Positions 21,201-29,279 of a stretch of 64,000 bases of DNA are shown one piece after another (the first letter of the stretch is position 1; each line of letters opens with the position of its first letter). Both the position numbers and the translations under genes were made by a program. Origin of the DNA: Maribacter thermophilus. GTDB lineage: Bacteria > Bacteroidota > Bacteroidia > Flavobacteriales > Flavobacteriaceae. The DNA lies in assembly GCF_001020565.1 (NCBI RefSeq), contig NZ_LDAS01000001.1:1583985-1647984 (forward strand). The letters are read 5' to 3'. Under the pieces are notes generated by a model, which worked only from the letters and a program-made list of their open reading frames with translations, was not told the origin of the DNA and did no database searches.

Positions 21201-21438
21201 CTTACAGATCGGTTACACATTTAATGATGAAATTTCTGGTTTACTCGGAATGGATAGTGTTAGGTTCTACCTTCAAGGTACCAACTTATTTACTATTACA
21301 GGGTACGATGGTGTAGACCCAGAACTACAACCTAGATACAATGACAATGGATCTGTCGACAACCTTACTATAGGTGTATCCGACAACAATTATCCATTGG
21401 CCTCGATTTATTCATTAGGTGTTAATTTAAAATTTTAA
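18220..21438 (+). CDS. SusC/RagA family TonB-dependent outer-membrane transporter
   Basis: Outer-membrane beta-barrel that imports a ligand captured by its SusD partner, energised by TonB. The 1072-residue protein has a signal peptide (~residues 18-38, FLSMIICLGAQAALA). A carboxypeptidase-D-like regulatory domain follows (~55-125, GTITDEMGQVLPGTTI, VLVFSYVGFKTQEV), then a TonB-box-like DEVVVTGY, the plug domain (~140-255, RIRGYGTGNSNDPLYIIDGV, KDGAAAIYGARASNGVV), and the barrel to the C-terminus (YSLGVNLKF). Directly followed by susD 4 bp later. No glycoside hydrolase, sigma/anti-sigma pair or hybrid sensor lies beside it, so the substrate cannot be inferred; peptides, sugars or other nutrients are all possible. 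Confidence 0.96.
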   Translation: MNLKNDFKSVKSKRKSSFFRLGFLSMIICLGAQAALANDKTDTSKEVEVEAIQSTVTGTITDEMGQVLPGTTIIEKGTTNGTQSDFDGNYTLNVAEGAVLVFSYVGFKTQEVAVNGQSTINITMVEDAAALDEVVVTGYSTQTRGDLTGSVGSVDVSEATKTPMVNAAEALQGRVSGVTITNNGQPGATPVVRIRGYGTGNSNDPLYIIDGVQTDDPSILNSLNPADIDQMNVLKDGAAAIYGARASNGVVIVTTKSGGYNMDTARVSVDMYTGFSKATNLPELLDTEQHGQMIWQSILNDGGTPSHAQYGSGPEPVVPTTLQRTPEGITATVKPNGGTDWLDEIYRTAITQNASITLENGNEKSKFLFSAGYLNRQGIQIATGFKRGSVRLNSEFKIGDRIKIGEHTNISFDRRSGGQSWYNFATRMSPLVPVYDDNGNYAGNYSNDTGLSNPNNPVAEANRQADDFQKTFRVFGDIYATVDILDGLQFKTSIGGSIRAYNDRRFRALIPESSEPISTNTLTEADQDTYEWVWNNTLSYNKSFGDHGINALVGIEALKVTGKGKEISRTDYFFETPEYYLLSNGGGAANVAYAYDNASSLFSVFGTVNYNYAGKYLLTATVRQDESSRFIGDNKSDIFPSFSAGWVVSNEDFWPEDSFVNRFKLKGSWGQLGNQTLPVNNPTTNISILSEQYANYGFNGSGAVSQGAILSAAGNPDLKWETSETTNFGIELGFFDGKLNLGAEYFIIKTKDLINQDESLFSSTSIDSAPPYVNLGSIENKGIDATLSFADQTDSGFSYGIDVNFSSYKNEVTDLISAFQSGYGGFRTTGTVTRTQVGQPLSSFYGRVVEGIFASEAEVSASADQGFATAADGVGRFKYADLNDDGVINDDDRTFIGSPHPDFTYGVNLTMAYKGFDMSAFFQGSQGNEIFNNDKVYTDFPTFFNANRSVRVLDSWTPDNLDASLPALSQSITNNEGTANSFFVEDGSYMRLKNLQIGYTFNDEISGLLGMDSVRFYLQGTNLFTITGYDGVDPELQPRYNDNGSVDNLTIGVSDNNYPLASIYSLGVNLKF

Positions 21439-21442
21439 TAAA

Positions 21443-23182
21443 ATGAAAAAGAAATTAATTTATTCAATAACACTTACATGCATGATGCTGGGTGCATGTA
21501 GTGACGACTTTACGGAAATTGCTCCGACGGGGGCTCTTTCTGATGAAGCACTACAAAATGCGACTGGTGTAGACCTAAAGTTGACCGCTGCATACTCTGT
21601 TATGGACGGTGAACGTATTAACAGACAAGGTGAAGGAACTGCTGCAGGTGGTGACAACTGGTGGACCGATGTCGTTGCCGATGATGCCCATAGAGGAAGT
21701 ACAGACGGTGATAATACTGCATTGTTTCAGGTTGAAACCTTGGATTGGCAAACAGGTAATAACTGGTTTCTTGGAAGATGGAGTGCACTTTTTGGTGGCG
21801 TAAACCGTGCCAATGCCGTTATCTCGCTCATAAACCAGATTCCAGACGGCGATTTTACCCAACAATTGGGAGAAGCCCAATTTTTAAGAGGGTATTTCAA
21901 TTTTGAATTACAGAAATTTTATGGAAATGTTCCTTTTATCTCTGTAGAGAATTTGGACAACCAAGAATTTAACCAACCTAATCCTGGACCAATTTGGGCA
22001 GAAATCGAAGCTGACTTCCAAGCTGCCATTGACAATTTAGGATCAGATGTTGTAACGGGAAGAGCAAATTCTTGGGTAGCAAAAGCCTTTTTGGGAAAAG
22101 CGTATTTATATCAAGAAAAATGGGATGAAGCTTTTACTTTGTTAAACGAAGTGGCTACCGAAAGCCCCTATGAGCTAAACACCGAATATGTGAACAACTT
22201 TAACTTTGTTGGAGAAAACAGTGCAGAATCTATGTTCGCAATTCAATTTGTTTCAGATGACGGACGTTCGTATAACGGTAATGGTGCCGGCACATTGAAC
22301 TTCCCTGGTGGTGGACCATTGGAAACTTGTTGTGGTTTTTATCAACCAACACAAGATTTGGTAAATGCGTTCCAAACAGATGGTAGTGGTCTTCCTTTAT
22401 TGGATAATTATGCGGCAACAGATGTTGCCAATGATTACGGAATTGAGAGTGATGAACCTTTTACTCCACATACAGGACCTTTAGATCCAAGATTGGACTA
22501 CACCGTATCTAGAAGAGGTATCGATTATAATGGTTTTGGTCCTAACCCAGGAAAAGAATGGATAAGAGCTACCTTTGCCGATATCTCCGGCCCTTATTTA
22601 CCTAAAAAGAACGTATACCAAGCTGATGAAGTAGATGCCAACCGAGGTACAGGTGGTTGGGGATCTGATTGGTCTGGTATCAACTACAACATCATGCGTT
22701 TTGCCGATGTTCTGTTAATGGCCGCAGAAGCTGCTGTAGAAAAAACGAGTCCAGATCTTCCTTTGGCACTTGAGTATGTAAACCAAGTAAGAAACAGGGC
22801 TAAAAATATGACCTATGTTCAGAATGAGGCTGGTGATGCGCCTGCCGCTAATTATCAAATAGAGCCATACGCTGCTTTTCCTAGTCAAGATTTTGCTAGA
22901 AAAGCGGTTCGTTTTGAGCGTCGTTTAGAATTTGGTATGGAAGGCCATCGTTTGTTCGATTTAAGAAGATGGGGTGTTGCCGAGGAAACTATCAATACCT
23001 ACATTGAAAATGAAGGTGAAGACTTTACCATAGAAAAAGTTGTCGATGGAGAAACTGTTACGATAAGCGCTGGATATGACAGTAAATTCAAAACATATAC
23101 AGATAAACATAATCTGTTTCCAATTCCAGTAAATGCTATTGACCAAAGTGGTGGAGTTCTAACCCAGAATCCCGGTTACTAA
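21443..23182 (+). CDS. SusD/RagB family nutrient-binding outer-membrane lipoprotein
   Basis: Cell-surface lid protein that binds substrate above the SusC barrel. The 579-residue protein begins with a type II signal peptide ending LGAC (lipidated Cys19), followed by SDDF, which resembles the Bacteroidota surface lipoprotein export signal. The N-terminal SusD-like part holds TPR helices (LGEAQFLRGYFNFELQKFYG, AKAFLGKAYLYQEKWDEA). The C-terminal RagB/SusD domain carries FADVLLMAAEAAV, NQVRNRA, RFERRLEFGMEGHR, LRRWG and the closing LFPIPVNAIDQS motif. Four bp after susC; the pair ends at a strong terminator. Confidence 0.96.
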   Translation: MKKKLIYSITLTCMMLGACSDDFTEIAPTGALSDEALQNATGVDLKLTAAYSVMDGERINRQGEGTAAGGDNWWTDVVADDAHRGSTDGDNTALFQVETLDWQTGNNWFLGRWSALFGGVNRANAVISLINQIPDGDFTQQLGEAQFLRGYFNFELQKFYGNVPFISVENLDNQEFNQPNPGPIWAEIEADFQAAIDNLGSDVVTGRANSWVAKAFLGKAYLYQEKWDEAFTLLNEVATESPYELNTEYVNNFNFVGENSAESMFAIQFVSDDGRSYNGNGAGTLNFPGGGPLETCCGFYQPTQDLVNAFQTDGSGLPLLDNYAATDVANDYGIESDEPFTPHTGPLDPRLDYTVSRRGIDYNGFGPNPGKEWIRATFADISGPYLPKKNVYQADEVDANRGTGGWGSDWSGINYNIMRFADVLLMAAEAAVEKTSPDLPLALEYVNQVRNRAKNMTYVQNEAGDAPAANYQIEPYAAFPSQDFARKAVRFERRLEFGMEGHRLFDLRRWGVAEETINTYIENEGEDFTIEKVVDGETVTISAGYDSKFKTYTDKHNLFPIPVNAIDQSGGVLTQNPGY

Positions 23183-23208
23183 TCAATAGTAAATTGAAAA
23201 ACAATGGA

Positions 23209-23235
23209 AAAGGGCGTTATAAACGCCCTTTTTTT
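23209..23235 (+). terminator. rho-independent terminator of susCD
   Basis: Perfect 9-bp stem AAAGGGCGT/ACGCCCTTT with a 5-nt loop (TATAA), followed by a T-run. It lies 26 bp after the susD stop and separates susCD from the FG-GAP lipoprotein genes. Confidence 0.9.
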
Positions 23236-23351
23236 ATTGTCATACCTCAATAAAAGATTAATGAAAAATTAAAATGGCGCACCTAAAACTAACAGAAGAT
23301 TAAAAACACCTTCTTTTTTAAGACATAATATAAAAAACAACAGCTTTTACC

Positions 23352-23359
23352 TAAATTTG
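23352..23359 (+). promoter_or_regulatory. candidate -7 element for the FG-GAP lipoprotein operon
   Basis: TAAATTTG matches TAnnTTTG exactly, about 100 bp before the proposed start at 23458. No convincing -33 TTG is seen. Confidence 0.35.
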
Positions 23360-23457
23360 TCTAAATATCATATTTATACAATATCATTGAGATATTTTGC
23401 TGTCATTTTCACTATATGACCCATTTATACCATTCAACCAAATTATCGCAAAGTTCT

Positions 23458-26400
23458 ATGAGGAAATTAATATTTTTCACGATAACAATTTTACTTGCTT
23501 TTTTTTCATGTAAGAAAGAAAAAGAAACCTTGTTTTCATTAATTCCATCGGATCGTTCAGGAATTACCTTTAACAATAAAATAGTTGAAACCGATAGCTT
23601 TAACATTCTAACAAGCGAGTATATTTTCAATGGAGGTGGTGTTGCCATAGCAGATTTCAACAATGATGACCTTCCAGATATTTTCTTTTCTGGTAATCAA
23701 GTCCCAAACAAGTTATATATAAATAAAGGAGACCTCGAATTTGTGGATGTTTCCAAAGAGGCGAATATCGAAGCTATAAACAAATGGAATACGGGCATTG
23801 CCTTGGCCGATATAAATAACGACGGCCTTATGGATATTTATGTGTGTGCTGCCATGCTTGCTTCGGACGAAGAAAAAGCCAACATGCTTTTTGTAAATCA
23901 GGGAACCAACGATAAAGGTGTTCCTGTTTTTAAAGAAATGGCAAAACAATATGGTATCGCGGACATTGGCAATAGCATGGGGGCCACATTTTTTGATTAC
24001 GACAAAGATGGCCTACTTGACCTATATGTTCTAAACAACGTAGATATACACATACTACCCGCCAACTATCGTAAAAAAATTACCGACGGTACCGCTTTAA
24101 GCAATGACAAACTGTACCATAACAATGGTGATGGAACTTTTACCAATGTTACAGAAAAAGCGGGCATTACCATCGAAGGATATGGCCTTGGCCTGGCCAT
24201 CGCCGATATGAACTCTGACAGTTGGCCAGATATTTACGTTAGTAACGACTATTTGACCAATGACATCCTTTACATTAACAACCAAGACGGAACTTTCACC
24301 AACAATATATCGGAATTTGTAAAACACCAAAGTAAATTTTCTATGGGTAACGATATATCGGACTTTAACAATGATGGTTACCTCGACATTATTACCCTAG
24401 ATATGTTAGGGGAAACAAACCGAAGATTAAAAACTACCATTTCCAACAATAAGTATACAAGCTACGTACTTAACGATAGATATGGCTACGAGTATCAATA
24501 CAGTAGAAATATGCTACAAAAGGGGAACGGAAACGGTATACCCCATAGTGAAATCGGATTAATGTCCGGAGTTTCAAGAACAGATTGGAGCTGGTCTCCC
24601 CTATTTGCCGATATGGACAATGATGGTTACAAAGACCTTTTGATCACCAATGGATTTCCCCGAGATATTACAGACCTCGATTTTGGAGAATTTAAGTTCA
24701 ACACCAGTAGATACTTAAGTCCAGATAAAATTTTAGATTCTATACCGACCATTAAAATTCCTAACTACGCCTATAAGTACGATGGTGCCAAGAAATTTAT
24801 GGACAAAGGAAATGATTGGGGCTTAAGTGTTCCCTCTTTCTCCAACGGTGCCGCTTTTGCCGACCTTGATAATGATGGTGATCTAGACTACGTTGTAAAC
24901 AACATAAACGACCCTGCCTTTTTATTTGAGAACAACCTAAACAACTCGGACACCAAAAGCCCCAATTACCTAAAAGTAAACCTCAAAGATTCTAAAACAC
25001 ATGGAATTGGAGCAAAATTAGTAGTAAGGTTCGACGATGGCACCTTTCAATATCACGAAAACTACCTTTATAGAGGATATATGTCTTCGGTAGAGGGTAT
25101 TGTGCATTTTGGCTTGGGGAACAATAAAAAAGTAAGTTCTTTAGAGGTTTTATGGCCAAATGGTTCGTATCAAAAGATATCCGATATTACTATAAACCAA
25201 ACAATATCCTTAAAACAAAAAGATGCCAAACCAATAGCCTTAAGCCAGCTAAACTTTCCTTTTGTCCCAAAAGACAATAAAAAATACTTTGCTGAAGTAT
25301 CTGAAAAAATAGGTGTGGCATACAAGCACAAAGAACTGGATGTCATAGACTATAACGTTCAACGTATCTTACCTCATAAACTAACACAAAATGGCCCATG
25401 TTTGGCTTCTGGGGATATGAATGGTGACGGTACCGAAGACTTCATTATCGGAAGCTCTGCAGGGTACTCACCAGTGATCTTTTACCAAGATGAAGAAGGA
25501 AACTTTGAGCAAAAGATCTTGTTTGAAAATGAAGAGGACAAAAAATATGAGGAGGAAGGCATCGCCCTTTTCGATTTGGACAACGATGGTGACCTTGATC
25601 TTTATCTAGTTTCAGGCAGCAATGAATTTATGCTGGACAAAAGCTTATACCAAGACAGGCTATTTATTAACGATGGTAATGGTAATTATGAATTGGCATT
25701 GGACAGAATGCCCAATATAAATGCCAGTGGATCGGTAGTTTCTGTGTATGATTATAATGACGATGGTTTTGACGACCTATTTGTAGGAGGAAGAACTCCT
25801 TTTTCTCAATATCCGATTGCAGAAAATAGCTTTTTATTAAAAAATGAAAACGGAAAGCTCATAGATGCAACCGATACCGATGCACCTGAATTAAGAAAAA
25901 TTGGCATGATCACCGATGCTTCATGGGCAGATATTGATGCTGACGGACTAAAAGATTTAGTTGTTGTTGGTGAGTTTATGCCCATAACCATTTTTAAGAA
26001 TAAAAAATCTAAACTTACCAAACTGGAAAACATAGGTGTAGATAGTTTATTGGGATGGTGGGAAAGCATAGAACCCTATGATATCGACAAGGATGGCGAT
26101 ATAGACTTTATTGTAGGTAATATGGGTGCGAACAACTTTTACCAACCATCAAAAGAAAAACCAGTAACGCTCATCTATAAAGATTTTGACAAAAATGGTA
26201 CTGTAGACCCGGTGATGTTCGCTTATTTTATGGATAGTTTCGACAATCCAGAATATAAATCCTTCCCTGTAAATTTCTGGGGAGACCTGTATGGCCAAAG
26301 TCCTTTGTTCAGGTCAAAATACACTTCGTACAAAGCATATGCCCAAGCTACGGAACATACCTTGTTCAACGAAGAAGAACTTAAGGGAGCCAACACCTTG

Positions 26401-26784
26401 TCCGGTAATTATGACAGAAGTATCTTTCTGGAAAATTTAGGAAATGGAAAATTCGATTACAAAGAACTTCCATGGGAGACACAGTCCGCGCCGATCAACG
26501 GGGCAACGGTTACCGATTATAACAATGATGATATATTAGATGTATTGCTGATAGGGAATGATCATGGAAATGAGATTTTTATAGGAAAATACGATGCCTT
26601 TAACGGTAGTCTATTACAAGGGGACGGAAAAGGAGGTTTCTCCACTATAGATCCGCAAACAAGTGGTTTTGTTGCCGAAGGTGACGCCAAGGATATAATT
26701 ACCTTAAAAAATGCAAGTGGCGGTAATCCGTATATAATCGTGACCCAAAATAGAGGCCCGCTCAAAGTTTTTCAAAAACAATAA
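23458..26784 (+). CDS. VCBS/FG-GAP repeat lipoprotein with ASPIC/UnbV domain
   Basis: Probable surface-exposed or periplasmic lipoprotein of unknown function. The start is put at ATG 23458 (MRKLIFFTIT) because it gives a clean type II signal peptide ending FFSC; an in-frame ATG 42 bp upstream would add a polar leader. Repeated FG-GAP/VCBS calcium-binding loops are visible along the protein (ADFNNDDLPDIFF, ADINNDGLMDIYV, DYDKDGLLDLYVL, DLDNDGDLDYVV, DLDNDGDLDLYLV, DIDKDGDIDFIVG). They would form one or two beta-propellers. Between the two propeller regions (~residues 515-600) lies a UnbV/ASPIC-like segment (GIGAKLVVRFDDG, VHFGLGNNKKVSSLEVLWPNG). Proteins of this CRTAC1-like type often sit beside susCD genes in Flavobacteriaceae; a binding or scaffold role is inference. 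Confidence 0.85.
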   Translation: MRKLIFFTITILLAFFSCKKEKETLFSLIPSDRSGITFNNKIVETDSFNILTSEYIFNGGGVAIADFNNDDLPDIFFSGNQVPNKLYINKGDLEFVDVSKEANIEAINKWNTGIALADINNDGLMDIYVCAAMLASDEEKANMLFVNQGTNDKGVPVFKEMAKQYGIADIGNSMGATFFDYDKDGLLDLYVLNNVDIHILPANYRKKITDGTALSNDKLYHNNGDGTFTNVTEKAGITIEGYGLGLAIADMNSDSWPDIYVSNDYLTNDILYINNQDGTFTNNISEFVKHQSKFSMGNDISDFNNDGYLDIITLDMLGETNRRLKTTISNNKYTSYVLNDRYGYEYQYSRNMLQKGNGNGIPHSEIGLMSGVSRTDWSWSPLFADMDNDGYKDLLITNGFPRDITDLDFGEFKFNTSRYLSPDKILDSIPTIKIPNYAYKYDGAKKFMDKGNDWGLSVPSFSNGAAFADLDNDGDLDYVVNNINDPAFLFENNLNNSDTKSPNYLKVNLKDSKTHGIGAKLVVRFDDGTFQYHENYLYRGYMSSVEGIVHFGLGNNKKVSSLEVLWPNGSYQKISDITINQTISLKQKDAKPIALSQLNFPFVPKDNKKYFAEVSEKIGVAYKHKELDVIDYNVQRILPHKLTQNGPCLASGDMNGDGTEDFIIGSSAGYSPVIFYQDEEGNFEQKILFENEEDKKYEEEGIALFDLDNDGDLDLYLVSGSNEFMLDKSLYQDRLFINDGNGNYELALDRMPNINASGSVVSVYDYNDDGFDDLFVGGRTPFSQYPIAENSFLLKNENGKLIDATDTDAPELRKIGMITDASWADIDADGLKDLVVVGEFMPITIFKNKKSKLTKLENIGVDSLLGWWESIEPYDIDKDGDIDFIVGNMGANNFYQPSKEKPVTLIYKDFDKNGTVDPVMFAYFMDSFDNPEYKSFPVNFWGDLYGQSPLFRSKYTSYKAYAQATEHTLFNEEELKGANTLSGNYDRSIFLENLGNGKFDYKELPWETQSAPINGATVTDYNNDDILDVLLIGNDHGNEIFIGKYDAFNGSLLQGDGKGGFSTIDPQTSGFVAEGDAKDIITLKNASGGNPYIIVTQNRGPLKVFQKQ

Positions 26785-26884
26785 TGGTTAAATTTATCGA
26801 TGGAACAGGGCAGAATTCTCAATTTTGCATACACCTATATAATGCCGAATTGAAATTGAATGCCGAGATTGATACTTTATATAA

Positions 26885-28414
26885 ATGAAAGAAAAATCGA
26901 TTATTAGAAATTTCATTGTCTCTTTCATTTTGTTAATATTTATCGCCTGTACGCCGAAAAAAGAAAAAAGAGCCGTAACTCTTTACAAGTCTTATTGTGC
27001 AAGTTGTCATCTGCTACCCAAGATCAATGACCTACCAAAACATATATGGAAAGATGGAGTGTTACCGGACATGGCGGCAAGAATGGGCATTATAGATTCT
27101 ACCAACGATCCGTTAAGGCGAATTTCCAGAAAAGAGCAAGTTGCTATCTTGGAGTCTGGCATATACCCCAGAACCCCCATGTTGTCTAAAGAAGATTGGT
27201 CTTTGCTTCGCGAGTATATAATTTCAATGGCACCAGATTCTTTATATTCCGCCAACAACAAATATAAAGCGGAAGACCTACTCCAATTTAAACCAGAAGC
27301 AATACGGCTAGATAGCACTAAAGGGTCTTTAATAAGTTTTTTGGCATTTGATCAAAAAGAAAAAGCAATAATTAGTGGCGACCTCAACGGGAACCTCATA
27401 AAATATGATGCAAAAAAAGCAATCTTAACATCATCGGAAAAAACAGTAGATGCTTTAACTACATATATTCAAAAAGACAGCTTAACATACTTGACCTCTA
27501 TAGGGTATTTAAACCCTTCAGAGCAACACCGTGGCTCTTTAGATATATACAGTGACAGTATAAAGCTAAACAAGAGCTCCATTGTTCTTCATAGGCCTGT
27601 GCACACTTTGGTAGAAGATTTGAACAATAATGGCCATAACGAGATTGTTGTAAGCGAGTTCGGCAACCTTACAGGCAGTTTATCCCTATTTCATGAATCG
27701 AGCGACCATAACTTTGAAAAGAAAATTCTATTGAACCAACCTGGAACATTGCGCTCTATAGCAAAGGATATAAACCGAGACGGAAAAACAGATATTTTGG
27801 CCCTTACATCCCAAGGGCAAGAAAGCATTGTCGCCTTTTACCAACAGGACAGTTTAAAATTTAAAAAGGAAACCCTAGTTAGATTTAGCCCGTTATCTGG
27901 CTCTAGTTGGTTCGAACTGATAGATTTTGATGGAGACGGCGATGATGATATAATAACCGTACATGGTGATAATGCAGATAAAAGCTATGTTCACAAACCC
28001 TACCATGGGCTACGTATTCATATAAACAATGGATCAAACGAATTTACCGAAGCTTACTTTTACCCACTAAACGGGGCTACTCGTGTCAACTGTGAAGATT
28101 ATGATAATGATGGCGATATCGACTTTGCGATTGTGGCCACTTTTCCCGACTATGAAAAAAACCCAAAAGGTTCATTCGTATATTTAGAAAACAAGAACCC
28201 TGAAAATTTCGAATTTAAACCCTTCACCTTCAACACTTCTAATCTTGGCCGATGGTTTTTATTGGATTCCGGTGATGTAGACTCTGATGGGGACATTGAT
28301 ATTGTATTAAGTTCTTTCACCTATACATTTACCCCCGTACCCGATAATTTATATGATACTTGGAACAATTCGGACATTGACATTATAATCTTAAAAAATA
28401 ACCTGTTTCCTTAA
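26885..28414 (+). CDS. FG-GAP repeat lipoprotein with N-terminal haem c motif
   Basis: A 509-residue predicted lipoprotein. The type II signal peptide ends FIAC (Cys22), followed by CTPKKEKR. A c-type haem attachment motif CASCH is at residues 38-42, preceded by LYKSY and followed by helical sequence containing Met residues (PDMAARMG, RTPMLSKEDW) that could give the distal ligand. This matches a small cytochrome c-like domain of about 90 residues. From ~residue 130 onward there are FG-GAP/VCBS repeats (DLNNNGHNEIVV, DINRDGKTDILA, DFDGDGDDDIIT, DYDNDGDIDFAI, DVDSDGDIDIVL) that probably form a beta-propeller. It follows the ASPIC-type lipoprotein by 100 bp on the same strand. An electron-transfer or redox-linked surface role is inference; no partner oxidase is adjacent. 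Confidence 0.82.
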   Translation: MKEKSIIRNFIVSFILLIFIACTPKKEKRAVTLYKSYCASCHLLPKINDLPKHIWKDGVLPDMAARMGIIDSTNDPLRRISRKEQVAILESGIYPRTPMLSKEDWSLLREYIISMAPDSLYSANNKYKAEDLLQFKPEAIRLDSTKGSLISFLAFDQKEKAIISGDLNGNLIKYDAKKAILTSSEKTVDALTTYIQKDSLTYLTSIGYLNPSEQHRGSLDIYSDSIKLNKSSIVLHRPVHTLVEDLNNNGHNEIVVSEFGNLTGSLSLFHESSDHNFEKKILLNQPGTLRSIAKDINRDGKTDILALTSQGQESIVAFYQQDSLKFKKETLVRFSPLSGSSWFELIDFDGDGDDDIITVHGDNADKSYVHKPYHGLRIHINNGSNEFTEAYFYPLNGATRVNCEDYDNDGDIDFAIVATFPDYEKNPKGSFVYLENKNPENFEFKPFTFNTSNLGRWFLLDSGDVDSDGDIDIVLSSFTYTFTPVPDNLYDTWNNSDIDIIILKNNLFP

Positions 28415-28438
28415 TCCTTTTTATAGTCCTTACAAATT

Positions 28439-29158
28439 TCATTTGTTTAATCGTTGCCCCATAAACCATTCATAGAGTTCATCTGTGGCATAGGCCCTTG
28501 TCCATGCGTTATGGCCGACATTTTCATATTTTGTAAAACGTACGTCGTAGCCCATTTGCTTAAGTTTTGCCACCATAGATTCCGATTCCTCCACAGGAAT
28601 GGATTTATCTTCCTCCCCGTGAAACACCCACATAGGCATTTCTTTATTTATCCAGGAAGCATATGGCAATGGCGTCATACCACAAACAACGGCCATGGCC
28701 GCAAAGGTATCCGGATATTGTACCGCCATTTCCCAAGCTGCTGCTCCTCCCCTGCTCAACCCTGTCAAATAAATCCTGGTTTTATCCACCCTATTATCAG
28801 AAACAACAGAATCCAACAATTGTTTTACAGCTCTTGTATTCCACCATTTTTTGGGATAAGGGTTTTGGGGTATCAATATCAAGAACGGAAATTTCTTACC
28901 CTCTACAATGAGCTTTGGAGGACCACTCCTTTTTGTCTCCCCAAGACTTTGCCCCGATTCACCACCACCATGTAAAAAAAGTAGTATTGGAAATTCTGCA
29001 TTGGGATCCTTATCATAATCGTTAGGATAGTATAAATAATAACTTAGTTTCTCCTTAACGGAGGTTTCAAACTCATCATCTATTAGATTCGGACCCGTTT
29101 GCGACGCACAACTATTAATAATTAAAAGTACCAGTAAATAGTGAATTTTCTTGACCAA
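28439..29158 (-). CDS. alpha/beta-hydrolase lipoprotein (PHB depolymerase/esterase-like)
   Basis: Probable outer-membrane-anchored carboxylesterase or peptidase of 239 residues. The type II signal peptide ends INSC. The alpha/beta-hydrolase elements are complete: oxyanion region LLFLHGGGESG, nucleophile elbow GLSRGGAA, acid Asp in FHGEEDKSIPVE, and catalytic His in ENVGHNAWTRAY. The GHGxG/GLSRGG arrangement is typical of PHB-depolymerase/feruloyl-esterase-like and prolyl-oligopeptidase-like enzymes; substrate uncertain. It converges on the haem-c FG-GAP gene with 24 bp between stops. Whether it belongs functionally to the susCD locus is open. Confidence 0.85.
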   Translation of the reverse strand: MVKKIHYLLVLLIINSCASQTGPNLIDDEFETSVKEKLSYYLYYPNDYDKDPNAEFPILLFLHGGGESGQSLGETKRSGPPKLIVEGKKFPFLILIPQNPYPKKWWNTRAVKQLLDSVVSDNRVDKTRIYLTGLSRGGAAAWEMAVQYPDTFAAMAVVCGMTPLPYASWINKEMPMWVFHGEEDKSIPVEESESMVAKLKQMGYDVRFTKYENVGHNAWTRAYATDELYEWFMGQRLNK

Positions 29159-29226
29159 ATTAAGTGTTCTTATTTACTTTTCAATATAGGTAAAACAACC
29201 TAAAAAAGCGAATATAACATAACAAA

Positions 29227-29255
29227 GAACCCCAAGATCTTAAATCTTGGGGTTC
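29227..29255 (-). terminator. terminator of the giant adhesin-like gene
   Basis: Perfect 12-bp stem GAACCCCAAGAT/ATCTTGGGGTTC with a 5-nt loop, 24 bp after the adhesin stop on the minus strand. The downstream tail is T-rich but interrupted (TTTGTT). The stem is symmetric, but no plus-strand gene is nearby. Confidence 0.75.
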
Positions 29256-29279
29256 CTCAACATTATAATATAAACTATA

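Noticed and set aside
23416-23457. Upstream ATG extending the ASPIC-type lipoprotein by 14 residues
   Set aside because: It would bury the lipoprotein signal behind a polar leader; the internal ATG gives a proper type II signal peptide.
28432-28446. Short hairpin ACAAAT-TTC-ATTTGT between the haem-c FG-GAP gene and the esterase gene
   Set aside because: The stem is only 6 AT-rich base pairs with a 3-nt loop and no T-run on either strand.
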